Shown: positions 40,582-54,727 of the stretch, in pieces | How positions within the stretch are numbered: the stretch's first letter is position 1 | Layout of the letters: each line of letters begins with the position of its first letter | NCBI GenBank assembly: GCA_038501785.1 | Contig: JBAMJR010000137.1 | Coordinates: forward strand, 5,214,501-5,278,500 | Direction of reading: 5' to 3' | Source of the DNA: Myoxocephalus aenaeus | Lineage: Eukaryota > Chordata > Actinopteri > Perciformes > Cottidae | Length of the DNA: 64,000 bases | Program-made: the position numbers and the translations under genes | Notes under the pieces: model-generated | What the model saw: the letters and a program-made list of their open reading frames with translations, nothing else | What the model was told of the DNA's origin: nothing | The model's database searches: none

Positions 40582-43500
40582 AATCGCTCACACCCCTCCC
40601 TGCTTCGTCAGCTCAACTGACAGCAGTAATGAGTTTCTTCTCTGCGTAAGCCAACTGGCACCCACTCAAGGGAATTTTTCAGGCTGAATTGCGGCCATTA
40701 ATCACAATCCCAGGCAACACAGTGTCATCACGTGTGTGGCAAACAGAGATGCGTGGGGGCCAATGGGACAAAAACATAGGAAAGGAGGAGCTTGCAGCTG
40801 TGACAAAGACAAGGGTGGACTGATGACGAAGGAATGAGAAAGACCATAAAACACACTAGTGCTTCATAAACAAATCGTTTGGCTTGGTAAATCGTCTTGC
40901 TCTTGTTGGGAGCAAGTCTGTGCCTTGGCACTCATACCGGGCTAAATGAAGGATAAAAAACTCAGATGCTCTATTCTGGTAATATGAGCTAAATTATTGG
41001 GAGGAGAGATGCTGTGACATCAATCATGATAAACAAGATAGGCGGGACATCCTTCTGCCAACCACTGCATGCCTTTAGGAACTTGTAGCATCACAGGCAC
41101 ACATGATATCATGTACATGATAAAGAAATGTTGTGCGTGCTGAAGACTCAGACTTAAGTGTATAACATGGAGCAAAGAGAGAGGCTGTGGAATAATACAG
41201 CTACAGTGACAGCAGCCCTTTAAGAGCATGGACCATTTAGGATAATGACAAAGAGAGCAGCAGCCGGTAATGTACTGGAGAATTGGCATCACCTCGCTTT
41301 GTGACGTCACAATATTGTTAAAACAACATCCTCTAGTTGAGACAGCTGGAACCTCAAAATCTGCCCCCTATTCTTGTATTTTCACTGTCTATTCCCTCCC
41401 TTGTTCCCTCCATGCAGGCTACCAGCTGACTTTGGTCACCATATTGCTGCCCCTCACCGATACGAGGAACCCAGCCCCCCCCACTCCAAACTGGCAAACC
41501 CGATGAATTAATGCTAATATGCAGTCAGCAACCCCAAGTTCGTTTTGTAGGCACATGTGCAACTCCGCTGCCACGCCCACTGCACAGAACCTAGTTCAGA
41601 TCAATTCAGCAGGAAAAATAAGCAGAGAGGAAGAGGAGCAGATGAGGAGAAAGAGGAAAGGCAAGTGCAGGCCCTGTCATAACCACTTAGTGTTACAAGA
41701 CAGTGGGTGAGAAATGAAAGCCCTTTGTCTCTGCCTCTGCCTTTACCTACAGTGTGTGTGCAAACAAAGACGCTGCAGATACTGTATTTGTAACGAGGGC
41801 ATATCTGTTCTATCAGATAATGAAATACCATTTCCAAGACTTGAGTAAACAAAGAGCTGCTACGGATTTACATAAATTGAGAGACAGAAAAAGAAATCCC
41901 AAGGCTAGGGTTTACACAATGGAATAACATACCATTTGTATTTCTACTGTAAATACAAGTCCTGTCAATTACTCAGAATTATCAATTTGTGCTTGATTAA
42001 ACAGAATAAGTGTGGTTCCAAGCAGCTCAAAACATGTATTTGGGGTTAATTCTTAAGATATTTTGTATTAGGTGTGATCGTTTGCATAGACCACCTTGGA
42101 ACTAGCAATTGGCCTCATTGCCAATTATTTTCATTACTAATATTATTTTCTAACACAATTTGAATAAGATAATTTGTATAAGGCAAATAAAAGTAGCAAA
42201 TCCTCGAATGGAAACAGGAAACGTTTGGCATTTTGGCTTGTAAAACGACTCATTCAATTAATTAACAACCAATATAGTTTACATTTTCTGTGAAACGAGA
42301 CAACACATCAGTTAATGTTATTTTATCTACTGATACTACATTATATATTTTTTCAAATAAGCGTTTCCAGAACTGAAATAAACACACAGCATATCTCTAG
42401 GCTGTCCCTCTCTCACATATTAATGTGTCTGTACTCTGCTATCAGATATGATGTAAAATAATGTCCTGAAAACACAGAGGTTGACAAAGAACACACAACC
42501 AGCTTGCAGAGGTGGCTCTTTGACTGTCATGCTTTCCTCTTGTCTATTCCCTGGGAGGAGCACTAGCGTAAGCTGTCACATATCACTGGGCTCCTCCAAC
42601 CTGCCATCAGCCAGCTAACCCTCTAAAACTGTCTTCCCACTCACAAATAATGCCTGTGCTGGCAAATGGAAAGGGCCATTACACTACGAGCATCATGTTT
42701 CATCTTTTCACACTGAGGCAATGAAATGGTCCACCTTACGACTTACTAACAGATGACATGTAACCACTTCTTTAAAATAAACTGAGATACATTCATAAAT
42801 ATGATTAAAGACTGCAGTTGGACAGATGATCCAAATTCTTTATGTGATGATAAAATAAACATATCTCATCCTCTGAGCGGCTACTGAGAGTTGAAACATC
42901 TGTTATGATGGATCCTTAAATTGCTACTACATCACTTCAGGTGGGAATTAAATTAAATGTTTCACGGTGCATTCAGGGAGAAAAATGGGCCTCAGAAACA
43001 TGTCTAGGTGTTGGGGGAATGCACACTTCACATTAGTTCCTGTTTTTTTACGAGCAGCAGGTATGAACAGTTACTGACCATGAGCCCATGCAAGAGTGTG
43101 CACATGTCAGTCATTTATTTGATGTTAAGCGTAGGTAATGTGCAAGAAGCATTGAGGAATTACGAGTGGGGGGGTCAGGGGAGCAACTTTCCTGCAAGTT
43201 CCAACGGCAAAGGCGTGCTTCTTCAAGCTAAGCGAGCCCACCGCTGTTGCTTTGCATCTTGCTGCCTGTCGAAAGCTGCCCTAGAAACAAAGCTGCCGGG
43301 GTCAGGAGGTCACAGCACCGCATCAGAATGGAATGTTCCTTCCTGGTTCAAGGTCCAGCCTCCAGAGCCAGAGGGGCCCACAGATCATTTGAGACCTCCG
43401 ACACATGCTCCATCTATTTTACTCCCCACCTCTCTCCACTTTCATCTACCCCTACATGGTTTACTGATGGACGCTTATTTTTCTGTGGTCTGCTTGCTCT

Positions 43501-46500
43501 GCCGCTCCGATCACTCAAATGAATGCGGTCAAGTCAGCTACACTACATCGTGATTGAATTAACTCCTCCGTTATAGCAAACTCAAATGAAGTGTAAATAT
43601 ATGTTGTATCATGTTGTATCACACAGTACTTTTGAATCAATGCACATGGTACTTCACGCTGCAATTATTTGTATATATTATCAATTCATCTTGTGATTAT
43701 TTTATTAATTAATAAATTACTCTTTTGCTTAAAAAAATACAGATTACAATTTGCAGAAACCCAAGATGACATCTTTAAATGTCTTGTTTTGTCCAAGCAA
43801 CAATCCAAAAGACAATAAGTTTACTATGACATAAAACAAGCTGAGAAGCTGGAATAAGTGATTGATTAGACATGTTGCTCTTATCGACGAACAAAATAAT
43901 TGATTGTCACTGCAGGTTTTCTTCAAAAACATCTGGTTTTTCCTTTAATATTTTAAAGCACTGTTTTGTCTGTTAAATGCTGATGAGAAACCACTCTTTA
44001 CATCATTCTTATTTCACCAAAATCATACATTTACAGCACTGAATGTTATAATAATTTTAAATAAAAGATGGAAAATATAAGCTGCTTGATCATTAGATTC
44101 CAAAAAGTGATACATGCTAACAACAAAACATACAGCCATTGCAAACAGGTTGTTCAGGATGAAATTGACCATCGCAAACATCTTTCATCCTATGGCAGCA
44201 GCAACCTCTTTTAATTGGTTCCTGTGGAATTCATTTCATCCCTGTTGACCGACTCCACACACACTGGAGCCAGACAGGCTTTTAACCCCAAACACTTCAG
44301 GTGCTTTGTTCCTATGTGACAACTATGGAGAAACTGTGTCGATCTCAATGAGAATCCCTTATTTCAGAATTTGCTTGTAAAGACGATTACAAAGCATGCA
44401 CACAAAACATAAAGATCCTGAATCCATTAAATCATTTCTTCCACAATCTCTCACACTAATCATACCCGCCCTTCCTCATTATTCCTTTTGCAAATACCAG
44501 TTAGCCTGCAGTGAAAGTGAAAAACAATCCTTCCAACACGATGCTGCTAAATTAATAGCTTCAAAGCAGAACTATAGCGTTAGAATTGTGTCAGGAAACA
44601 ATTGAAATAATTCCACACATTTAATCAAGCCAAGTCCAACATCAATCAGTCACTGTGATGTTTTGAATGAAACACATTTGAAAATAACAGCAGTACTATA
44701 GGTTAATAATGTAATTGTTTTATGGAGCTGACTTATTCACAGCGACTAAATGATAAGCCATTGCTGAAAAACATGAGAGAGACAAATAAATGTCCTTTCT
44801 GAGTGAGTGAAAATGTGCCTATTTTGCGCTTGTTCTTCGAGGCTGCTGCGTTACTTGTTTGGGAAAGGGCAGAGGTAGAGCTGTGATGCTGTAGCAGGTT
44901 TGGGCCACCTTATTTCACAGCCAAAGCCAAGGTCACTACCACTGCCCCGGGGCCAGCAGACAGGGGGATGGGTCCCCACTGGGGAATGAGCAGGAGGTAG
45001 AGTTGTGGAGGAGGGGAAACGTACTTGGAGGAGAATACAAAAAAAAGGGGAGGGGTATTCTGCCCTAGTGCACACAAAAAGGTCACCATTTCCCAGATAA
45101 ACCCCCCTCCCTGTTGTCCAGCCCCTCATGACCTCTGACCCCTCTATTTCTGAGTCAATGCTGAAACAGAAGGAGAAGGAGGAGGAGGGAGGGTGCAAGG
45201 GGAAACACACCCACCCAGAGTCAGCAGTGACAAAAGGGGGCCTCAGCCACAGCTAGCTGAGTCGGTCAGGGGAACAAACGCCCAGGCCACCAACACAAAG
45301 CAGAGCCACCAGAGGCTGCACATCTCCACAGCCTCTGCCTGTTCCCAGCCACTCCACTGCCCCGCATTTCACAACTAACAATACGCTCAGAGAGGTACCC
45401 CAACACACACAAACACACAGGCTAGAGAGGCGAGAGGTGGCCGAGGCCCAAAGGAGAGCCGCTGCCTGCCCATCACTGACTGGCCTTTGTCTCCAGCTCT
45501 TCTGCTTATTTGCCAGCATAGAAAGATTTCCTGATCCCCGCTTAAACAAAGTGGAAAACTGGACCGAGGGGCCCTATTTGTGTGTGTGAATAACTGAGGA
45601 GGACACAATGTTATAATAGAACACTATTTTGTTTACTATTATCTCTATTACTAATACCTCCACCTCCTGTCTGTCTTTGTCCTTATTACACATTTTACAC
45701 ATGCTAAACAAAATGTCGGCCAAAGGAGAAGACAGGAAGAGGGAGTTTTGGTGTTTTTATTGGTGGATGGTGCAGAGCCTGTAAAGACTTTTAACTGCAC
45801 AATCTGGCTATAAAAGCGCTGTTAAGTGTAGTGAAGCACGGTGATGGGGCAGTAGTGAGAGCTAGTCAGGCCCCTGGTGAAGCCTGGAATCATAGGAACA
45901 CCAACATACACACTCACTAGAGTGTGGCACAATATATCCTTGTGCTTTCCTCCTTAGGAAAACCCCCTGTTGACTAAATTAATTCTCTGGTGTTGCCTAG
46001 CCTAAACCTAAACCACATCCTCATTTTGATCAACACTAAATGACAGTTCAAACTCTAAAATAGGACCTTAAAGAAACACACTCTTCCAAGGGGCCAGGTG
46101 ACCTAAAAATAACGGAACTGGCATGATGCTGGCATGACAACACAGGGAACATCAGGAACACATACTTGGTAAAGACAAAACATCATACTGGATTTATTCA
46201 ACTCAAAACAAGATCGTCGTGTATAGAGATTGTAAAGCCAGACTCCAGCATTCAGAGACTGGCCCGACCCGTCCAACCTTTGGCCCAGCCTCAGCTCTCG
46301 CTTTCACCTTTCCCCTCTATTACTCAGGAATTCCTCCCATGAGCCTTAAAAGCATGCAGAAGGAACTTTAGGCCCCCTTTTGATTTGTTTGTTTGAGTAT
46401 AGCTGGGGTGGTCCGGAGACATCCGGAGACCAACACAGACTGCATTACTTTGCCCAAAACACAGGCACAGATGCAGTCAGATCCACACATCCATTGGCAG

Positions 46501-48000
46501 ACACACAGACAAACATACACATGCTACACAAACTTCAAACGGTGGGTTTGAACGGTTTCAAGGGTGAAATCCCATTACTGAACTTTAACTTCAACTGAGA
46601 CCAGCTCTTATTTGAAGCTGATCCTTGTGTAGTGAAAAGGTAAAGATGTTCTGTTTAAAAAAAAAACATGTGCACTTAAACACTTGTTTAGCATTGAAAG
46701 AGTCTTTCTCAAAGTTAACACTGCTTAGTATGGCAATGAAATGTAAAAAGGCATCTTCTGAATGGGCATTATCTGGATGATCAGCTACAGTGTACACAGC
46801 TGATGAGAGCAGCTGCTGGAGGGAGGAGCAGTCTATAATGACTTAAAAGGCATTTGAAGTTGTTCTGGATAAGAGCTAAATGTGTCTCCTAAATATCTAA
46901 AAAGCACCACAAAAAAGACAAATCCAATTTTGGAAAAGATTTCAAATGTTAAGTCATTAAAAGATTGACTGCCATTCAGGATGTTGATGATTGAAGGACG
47001 ATATTCACGTTTACTAACTCAATGTCGGCCTGTGATTAAGTTGGTTGTCATGTTCTAATCTTGACTTTTTTTTCTTTCTTTTTTTTCTTTATGATTCTGT
47101 GGGTTTAATGGAACTAAATGTAAATGTGAACCATCGCCCTGACTTTTTAAAGCGCTCTATAAACAAACATATAATATGATTACAGTTGCTATTATATCAC
47201 TCTGAGAAAGACATGAGCAAGATTAAAGCCATGTCAAACATGAAGACAGTGCACCTAGAGGAATAAGCAAAATGCTATTTTGAGCAGTTCAATATGTCCA
47301 TCACCCAGTTGTTTCACCACCCTTCAGTGTTCCTTCCCCTGTTCAATGTCTTTATTCGCCAAGTGATGTTGTTTTCACAGTTAGATATTTTTAGTGCTCA
47401 AGGGTGCCCTCTTCACACAGCAGCTCATCCCTCATATTATGAGGCAGCTCCCTCTAACAGAAGATGGTTATAGCTCTCCATGTTTGTCTGGGCTCTGTGC
47501 ATGGCTGGAGTTCTGTCAGCATAGCTCAAAATGTAAGCACACTAGCAAGCATTTTGCTATTGATGTTGTTGTATTGGCTGTTCATTCCTGACATTTAGAT
47601 ATAGAGGATTAAAAATAATTTGGTAATAAATTAGAAAAGTTACTCCAACTGTCTGGAAGGGTTTGGAAATCTAATAAGGATTTCACATCGCATCTCACTG
47701 TTCCCCACCGTGACAACACGGACGGTAAACCAAGACAATAAGGCATATATGAGCATTATGGGATCCCATGGAGATTTTCCACTGCTTCAAGGTCAATGAT
47801 GTGTCATCTTCAGATATAATAGGGATTTGTCCTGCCCCTTTTCCACAGGAGGGTTGTATAGCTTAAGCATTTGTCAATGCAAATATCCAGAGTTGGCATT
47901 AAGGGAGGTTCACTATTGCTGTGCTTAAACAGCTCCCTGAGAAAAAAGCAACCCATAGAGGACAAACATCTTGTTTATAGCCATGGGAGAGAAAGGGAGG

Positions 48001-48037
<37 letters not shown>

Positions 48038-49165
48038 GGAGACAATGACACAAGCAGTTGTTTACCCAATAACAGAGTGCAGGAAAGGGACCCGCTTTGA
48101 ACCACTTCTGAAATGCTGGTTGCTACTCTATAATAAGTAATAACATCTCTTACACCCTGTAGCCAATTCTTAATCAACTCAAATAGAGCATGCATATCAG
48201 GCAATGCGATCTGAGTATTTAGTCTGCAGGTGTACAGTAATAAACCAATTTTGGGTGTAACTACACAGCAGAGGTCAGAGCTCTCATCCCTTCTGCCCAC
48301 CTAATCGGTGCAGTAAAGAAATAAGAGAAGATCCCTTTCTTCCTCAATCCTTCTGACACATCGGCGGACAGATGGAGGGGCACTGACCACACAACAGGAG
48401 GGAACATTCTGGCTTAACATCCGCCGCATACCTGCCGAAAGGAAGGAACAGGGCAGTCATAGGCCATGTCCGTATGCACTAACGTGACGTTTTCAAGACA
48501 GGAAGATCATTCAAAGGAATGATATCAGTGAGAGGAATACGACGAGGACTATTCTATATTTGTTTTGTGGCAATGCCATCCATATAACTTGCTCCAAAAT
48601 TGAAATAGATTAAGTTACCAATGCTGCAATGTCAATAATGCAGCAGGTCTACTGCATGAACTAATCTTGATTTTGCAAGGATGAAAAGAAAATACTACGA
48701 GGCTTCATGTTTAAATGTCAAAACAAGCGTATATGGCATTTAGTTAGCTAATCTATATGACAGAGAGATGACTCGCTTTGTGGCAAGCGAGCAGAGAAGA
48801 GCAAGGGTAGTGGGGGCAGATCGAGGGCGGGGTTTGGCAGACAAAGGAAGCTACAAGGAGATGTGGGGATAGCGCTTCACAATTCAACCAGGCAGGAGGC
48901 CATGAAAGGGGTAAGGGACAGGAAGGTCGGAGGGTGATGGAGAGCCACCGTCGACCCTCCAAACACATGCACACGTACAAACACTCCGACATACACTGAC
49001 AGGAGCTCTCCATAAATCACTCCCACCAACTGGTGTCTGAATCTGAGTAGCTGCTAGTGGCAATCCATCCACATATTACATTTTAAATGTAGCATATTGC
49101 AACGTCTCATCTTCTGCCACAGCTACATATGAGGTTTCTATTGGACTCTGCCCAGTCAACATCAC

Positions 49166-49225
<60 letters not shown>

Positions 49226-50956
49226 TGCTGTCATATTAGCGCGTTATTAACGGCGTTAACGCAAACTAATTTTAACGGCGTCAATTTTATTAACGGCATT
49301 AACGCATTTTAATTTTCCAATTTTTTTTACGCGAGCACCACGCCGGATGTAGCTCAACCGGAAGCAAAACAATAGGCACGCCGTTTGGGCTTGGAAGCTA
49401 GGCTAACGTTACGGTTTGAAATGAATGAATGGTGAGCGCGATACGGCAAAATGAATGATATTCAGTGAACTGCGAACAGGTGCGCGTGCCAGAAGGGAGC
49501 GCGAGTGAACACATTGAACACAGCAGGAGAGAACGCAACGTTAGCCAGCTAGCTAAAGCTCCGGTGGAAAATTATTAGCTTATGCCGTGTTCACACCGGA
49601 CGCGGCGCGTCCGGAAGGCAAGGTCTCAATAAAAGGGCAAGAGGTGTCCTTTCTTCTAGGAGATGTATTCTCCAAAATCAACAGGCAGGGATTCGCCAGA
49701 TGCATTCTCTGCATCAAAGATATAAATTATGCTAACAAAGGCAGCCATGCTCTCCCTTACCACATTGTGCCTCATATACTGTAAATGTTAGACCAGTGAC
49801 AGGCTGGCATGAAATGGCTTGCATAATACTTAGTAAGGAGGCCATAATAATTTTTGACTCATGGCTGAAGTTAAGTTTCTCCAGCTCTCCCCAGGTTGGC
49901 AAAAAATGCATCTCAAAATGCATCAGATTGATGCTTTAAAATATGGAATATTTAAAATTTTCTTACGGGGGAGCATGCCCCCGGACCCCCCTAGAGGGGT
50001 AATATCCTTCTCACCTTTTTCACCCCTGACCCGTTTTCATGCCTGGTGCACTCTATAATTTTATTTTGTAAACCCTTGTTTACCTGAAATGTGCAGTGAT
50101 TTTATTTTGTACTGCCCTGTTTGGCAGTTGTTTTTCAATAAAATAAAGCAAGCCAATCCACTTTTTCATGTTGATAAGAGCATTAAAATGCAAAAAAAAA
50201 AAATGCGATTAATTGCGATTAATCGCGAGTTAACTATGACATAAATGCGATTAATCGCGATTAAATATTTTAATCGCTTGACAGCACTAATATATATATA
50301 TATATATGTATACATTTACATTTATACCGTGGAAAGTGTGAGGCATGGGTATAAACTGAGACACTTTTACAGGCATCCTGTGTCTTCTCTTATTTCATCC
50401 TTTACAGCCCCCTGGGTTTTTCTTTTTTTATTAAAGTCTCATTCAAGAGCCTACCATTATAACGGCAGTTAAATTCACCAGGGCTTTGTATCTATTACCG
50501 AAGTAGTCAATAAAATAAATAACACGGATAATGCCTAGTGATGGAACTCACATTTATTGCATCTTTTTTTTTTTTTATACTATTTGTGTTTTCACTATCC
50601 TCATGTTGGCACTGACTTTGCCTTTTACAATCACACGGCATATCTTTTTTTTGGAATGGTCCCTGAGGTCAATTGCAGTCTGCACATATGGATAGGACTG
50701 GGAGAAAAAAAATTCCAAACAAAGCTTCAACTCTTTCCAATTAATTCCAGACAAACAGACAAAAGCAAGTCAGTTCAATTGATCCTAAAAGCTATTTTGT
50801 AACAGGGGGGCTTTTGTGGTGTGTTGCCTGGTGACGCGGGTGTGCTGTGGGGGAGGGGCAGTAGCCTCGTCCAGGCCCACTGTACCAGGCTTGTCATTCA
50901 GCCAAATGATGAAAAGCTTCCTGAACGTAAGCTAATGAGGAGGTCTAAGAGAAACT

Positions 50957-51011
<55 letters not shown>

Positions 51012-54000
51012 GACCATCAAAGAGATAACATTTAAAAGAAGAAAAAAGAGTTTCCTGGACCGACCGCCGATTTAGAGGGTCAACGGGGAGTCCGTTCTAT
51101 ACCAGCCCCCGACAGTGAGCTCACACAAACGGTTGTCAAGCAAATAAAAAGTGAAATTTATGGAGGGAGGTAGTGAGGAGGGTAAGATGGGAGCTTTATC
51201 CACTGGGAGGGCTATAAAGAGGCTTCAGTAATCACACCACCCATTGCATCACAGTGGTACAAGTCAGAGCTGTTGTAAGAGGGACTATAACACAGCAAAT
51301 TACCTCAAAAACACAAAGAAGGCATCAACATTAACAAACACTTGGAACAGAAAAAAAAAAAAAACACTAGTCAGTGATCTTTGTAGAAGAGCATTAACTA
51401 GTTTGGGGACATTTCTCTTCATAAACAAAATGAAAACGATCTTTCGAAAATGATTTATGCCAGGTGAAGATGACACAGACCAAATTCCGGTAGAATATAC
51501 TTTAAGACCTTACATATATTGAAGACCAAAAACAAATTGAGGCGTGATCAACAGGGGAACACTTACTGAACCATCGCCTGCAGGAACCTAGAGGCTGAGG
51601 TGCAAGAAGCTGAGAAATTAAGGACGATTACCTCTTCTTTTCTGAATGTACAGTGACAAAAATCATCCATAAAGCCTTTACAAGACTGCGGGTAGGAAAT
51701 CCGTTATGCCAATTTATGAATGGTGGAAATATGTCACTTTGCTGTGACACAACAGGGAAAGTACAAGATCACTAGGTTAGATTGGCAGTCAACTACCACA
51801 ACTAATAGTGCAAAGAAAGCCCCATCAATATGACTTAAAAAAGAAGTGGGGCCAACATTACAATTTTATTGCAAATCTTCCAAAATACAAAAAGGTATTA
51901 GTGAGTAATGATGGGGAACCGAAATTTGTATCTTGCAAGTCCCTTTGAAGGGTCCCTGGAGGATTATTTTCACAGTGATGGCTTCTTGCTTCCGTGATAG
52001 AAGTGAGACTCCATTAAGGAGGCAAAGACTGTCATTACAGCAGAACCTCTACTCATGCAATGCCTCGCCCTCAAAGACTGCCCAATACAACCCAAAAGGT
52101 CAAGGGTCAGAATGTGACTTTTAGTAATCCTTCAGTGCCTTCCCAATCAATACAAGACAACAGGAAAAGCTGAAAAGGATCTGAGCTTGAGCCACCAAGT
52201 CCAAGGTGTGCTCCAGGTCAGGTGCATTCACCAAGATTAAATCTGTATTCACGTCACAGCCTTTTAGAAACAGATGAGTGGCGCAGGATTGCTCCATGCT
52301 TGCATAACTTTAAATTTGTCATGCTCATACAGTATTGAACCCTTGAATTAAAAAGATTAATTCAAGGAATATTACATACACACAATTTGAGATAACCTTG
52401 CAACACTTAAATATCAAGGAAATACAAGCCAAATGTCAAATGTGAATGCTATCAGATATTGAAGTCATAGAAATTACACTGTACATTGACCGTACAGCTA
52501 ATGAGGATAAATTGATAGTTTTTTTCTTTGTTCATAAATCTTTCATAAATAAATAAATAAAATACATGTTTCATCTTCCTTCGGGCTTTCCTACCACTAT
52601 GACAAAGCAATTCTGTGAGAAAGAAAAATGTTGCGGACCATACTGAAGACTTTTTTCCTGAAGCACAATAATAAAAATAAAAAAAGCAATTAAATAGCTG
52701 CTCAAATCTGACCTTTGAAAAGAAACGGGAGGCCTTAAAAGGTTGCATGTGTTTGACAGCGCCAGCCACTGAGCTGAAGTGACTTTTCCCTTTGGCCAGT
52801 GAGACATCCATGCTAACCTCCCTATCCTGCTGAGTGGAAAAGCTGTATTGGCCACAACAGCACAGCAGCGTGCTGTCTACACACAGCCTGGGAATCAACA
52901 GGCTTCTGCGAGCCTTTGTCCGTCTCTGTTTTACAGAGTATACATAACAGAGCCTTCAAAAAGTCTTAACTCAACACAGTGTCGAACAGTACAGTACCAC
53001 TAAAGCTGCTGCTGCAACATCGCAGCGTGTCCACAGAGGAATGTGCACATCCTTGATGCCTTTGATTTAAAGTAAGTTGAAACATGCATGTATGTGTGAG
53101 AGAAAAGAGAAGACAGGAGTACAGACAGTCAGATTGACTATGATATGATGAAAATGTAAATGAACCATGGCAACAATGCTGAGAACGTAATGCTGAACGA
53201 AAGTAACTTTAAATAAGAGATTTGTTGGTCAAGCAAGAGAAGATTTATCGAGATGCCTCCACCAGTGAGTGGGCTGCTGAGTTGCTTCAAGCTTATTGCA
53301 CTCTTACAAAGCAGCTTGGAGACTCTCAGCATGAGTGCTTGTTAATGCTTAACTCTAACTCTGAATTTCTAAGCAGCACTGTAGATGAGCATCGGAAAGT
53401 TCATTACACTCAAAGAATGATATTCAAATATTCAAATGACTCCACGCCCGGGAAAAATAAGTACATTTACAGCACAGCAATACCCTGAGGACTGGCACTG
53501 GACGGAAATGTGATTATTTAATGTTTACATTTACATTACATTGTTTACATTTGTCGGGAACACAGATCACAACATAATCAAACGTATGGAAGTGGTTGCA
53601 GAGTCTGCTTGTGTCATACCTGCATTGCTCACTTATGATGTGTTTTTATGACACAAACTGACAACATGATTAAGCCCAGATAAACTATTGAGTTGGTATT
53701 TCAAGATAATAAGATAATTTAAGATGAAGTTAAGTCGGAATTTAAGGATAACAATAACTAACACACACAGGTTCAAAAGCGGATAAAAACCCATTTTTTA
53801 TATTTCCTTTCAGGAAAGTTGGATGAAAGATGGATAATACTCTCATGGGTGAATGTAAGCAATCAAACTAAACGTAAAGAACTTTTTTTTAAAACGCCAC
53901 CACCCCCAAGCACATACAGTGTCATACATCTTACATCACTGAAAGACAAAAGAAAAGACTTACTGGCTGCCTGAATACGAGCCTTGCGGCTCACCACCAG

Positions 54001-54670
54001 CCCGAAAGAGTTTTGGGCCATACACTCGTAGTCACCCTCGTCAGATGAGTCATGGGATTTGGTCTTCTGGAAGTGAGCGATCAGGAGTGAGCCATTGATG
54101 AAGGTGTCGTGATGCTGATCCTGAGTTAAAAGCAGACCGTTGTGCCTCCACTGTGTCGTAATTGGGGGGATGCCTTCCACCTGGCAGTGGAGCATGAGGG
54201 GCTGCTCCTGTACAGCAATGATGTCACTGGGCTCCAGCGTGAAGGAGAGCTCTGCTTCGCACATCACACCTGAAGAGACACACAAGCACACATCCATGAT
54301 AAATATAGTTGAGCATGAAGGTTAATTCTTAACCTTGTAAATAAGAGGTCCCAAACAAGGTCTCTTTCATCTCCTAGTTTTTTCACAGTTGTCATGGTGA
54401 AAAGGCTTGAGTTAATATGCAGCAGTGCCAACCATGAACCACAACACTGAAGCTGTATTTAGTGATCCATTAATTCCTTTTCTATTCCTAACTTCCAGAT
54501 CATACCTACTCCGTTCCAGGGTCATGAAGCCCTGCAACACCAGCAGCTAAAACATTATTTCTACAGCTCCCGGATAAAAAGCCCTGACTGAGCTACCTCC
54601 AGGCCAGAGTCCCATGGAAATGTATAGGATTGAATGCATCATATGAGCATACTGTATATACTCATGGTAC

Positions 54671-54727
<57 letters not shown>

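Larger units (their letters stand above)
26399..53963 (-). other. igdcc3 intron 2 (27.6 kb)
   Basis: This intron separates the Ig1 and Ig2 exons. I found no supported gene inside it on either strand. Open frames such as 43008-43553 (+) lack domains. Recognised content: dispersed repeat at 31765-32078, family A copies at 32985-33250 and 43660-43925, LINE relic at 36750-37795 with another LINE tail at 37798-37895, hAT-like element at 38276-39293, 41-bp hairpin at 40123-40208, hAT copy 2 at 49223-50289 and several microsatellites. Long stretches (26400-30500, 44000-49100, 50950-53900) show no repeat I recognise. Confidence 0.65.

Noticed and set aside
43008..43553. 181-codon open frame on the plus strand in intron 2
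   Set aside because: No recognisable domain and no splice or codon-use support. The region is GC-richer, which lengthens chance open frames.
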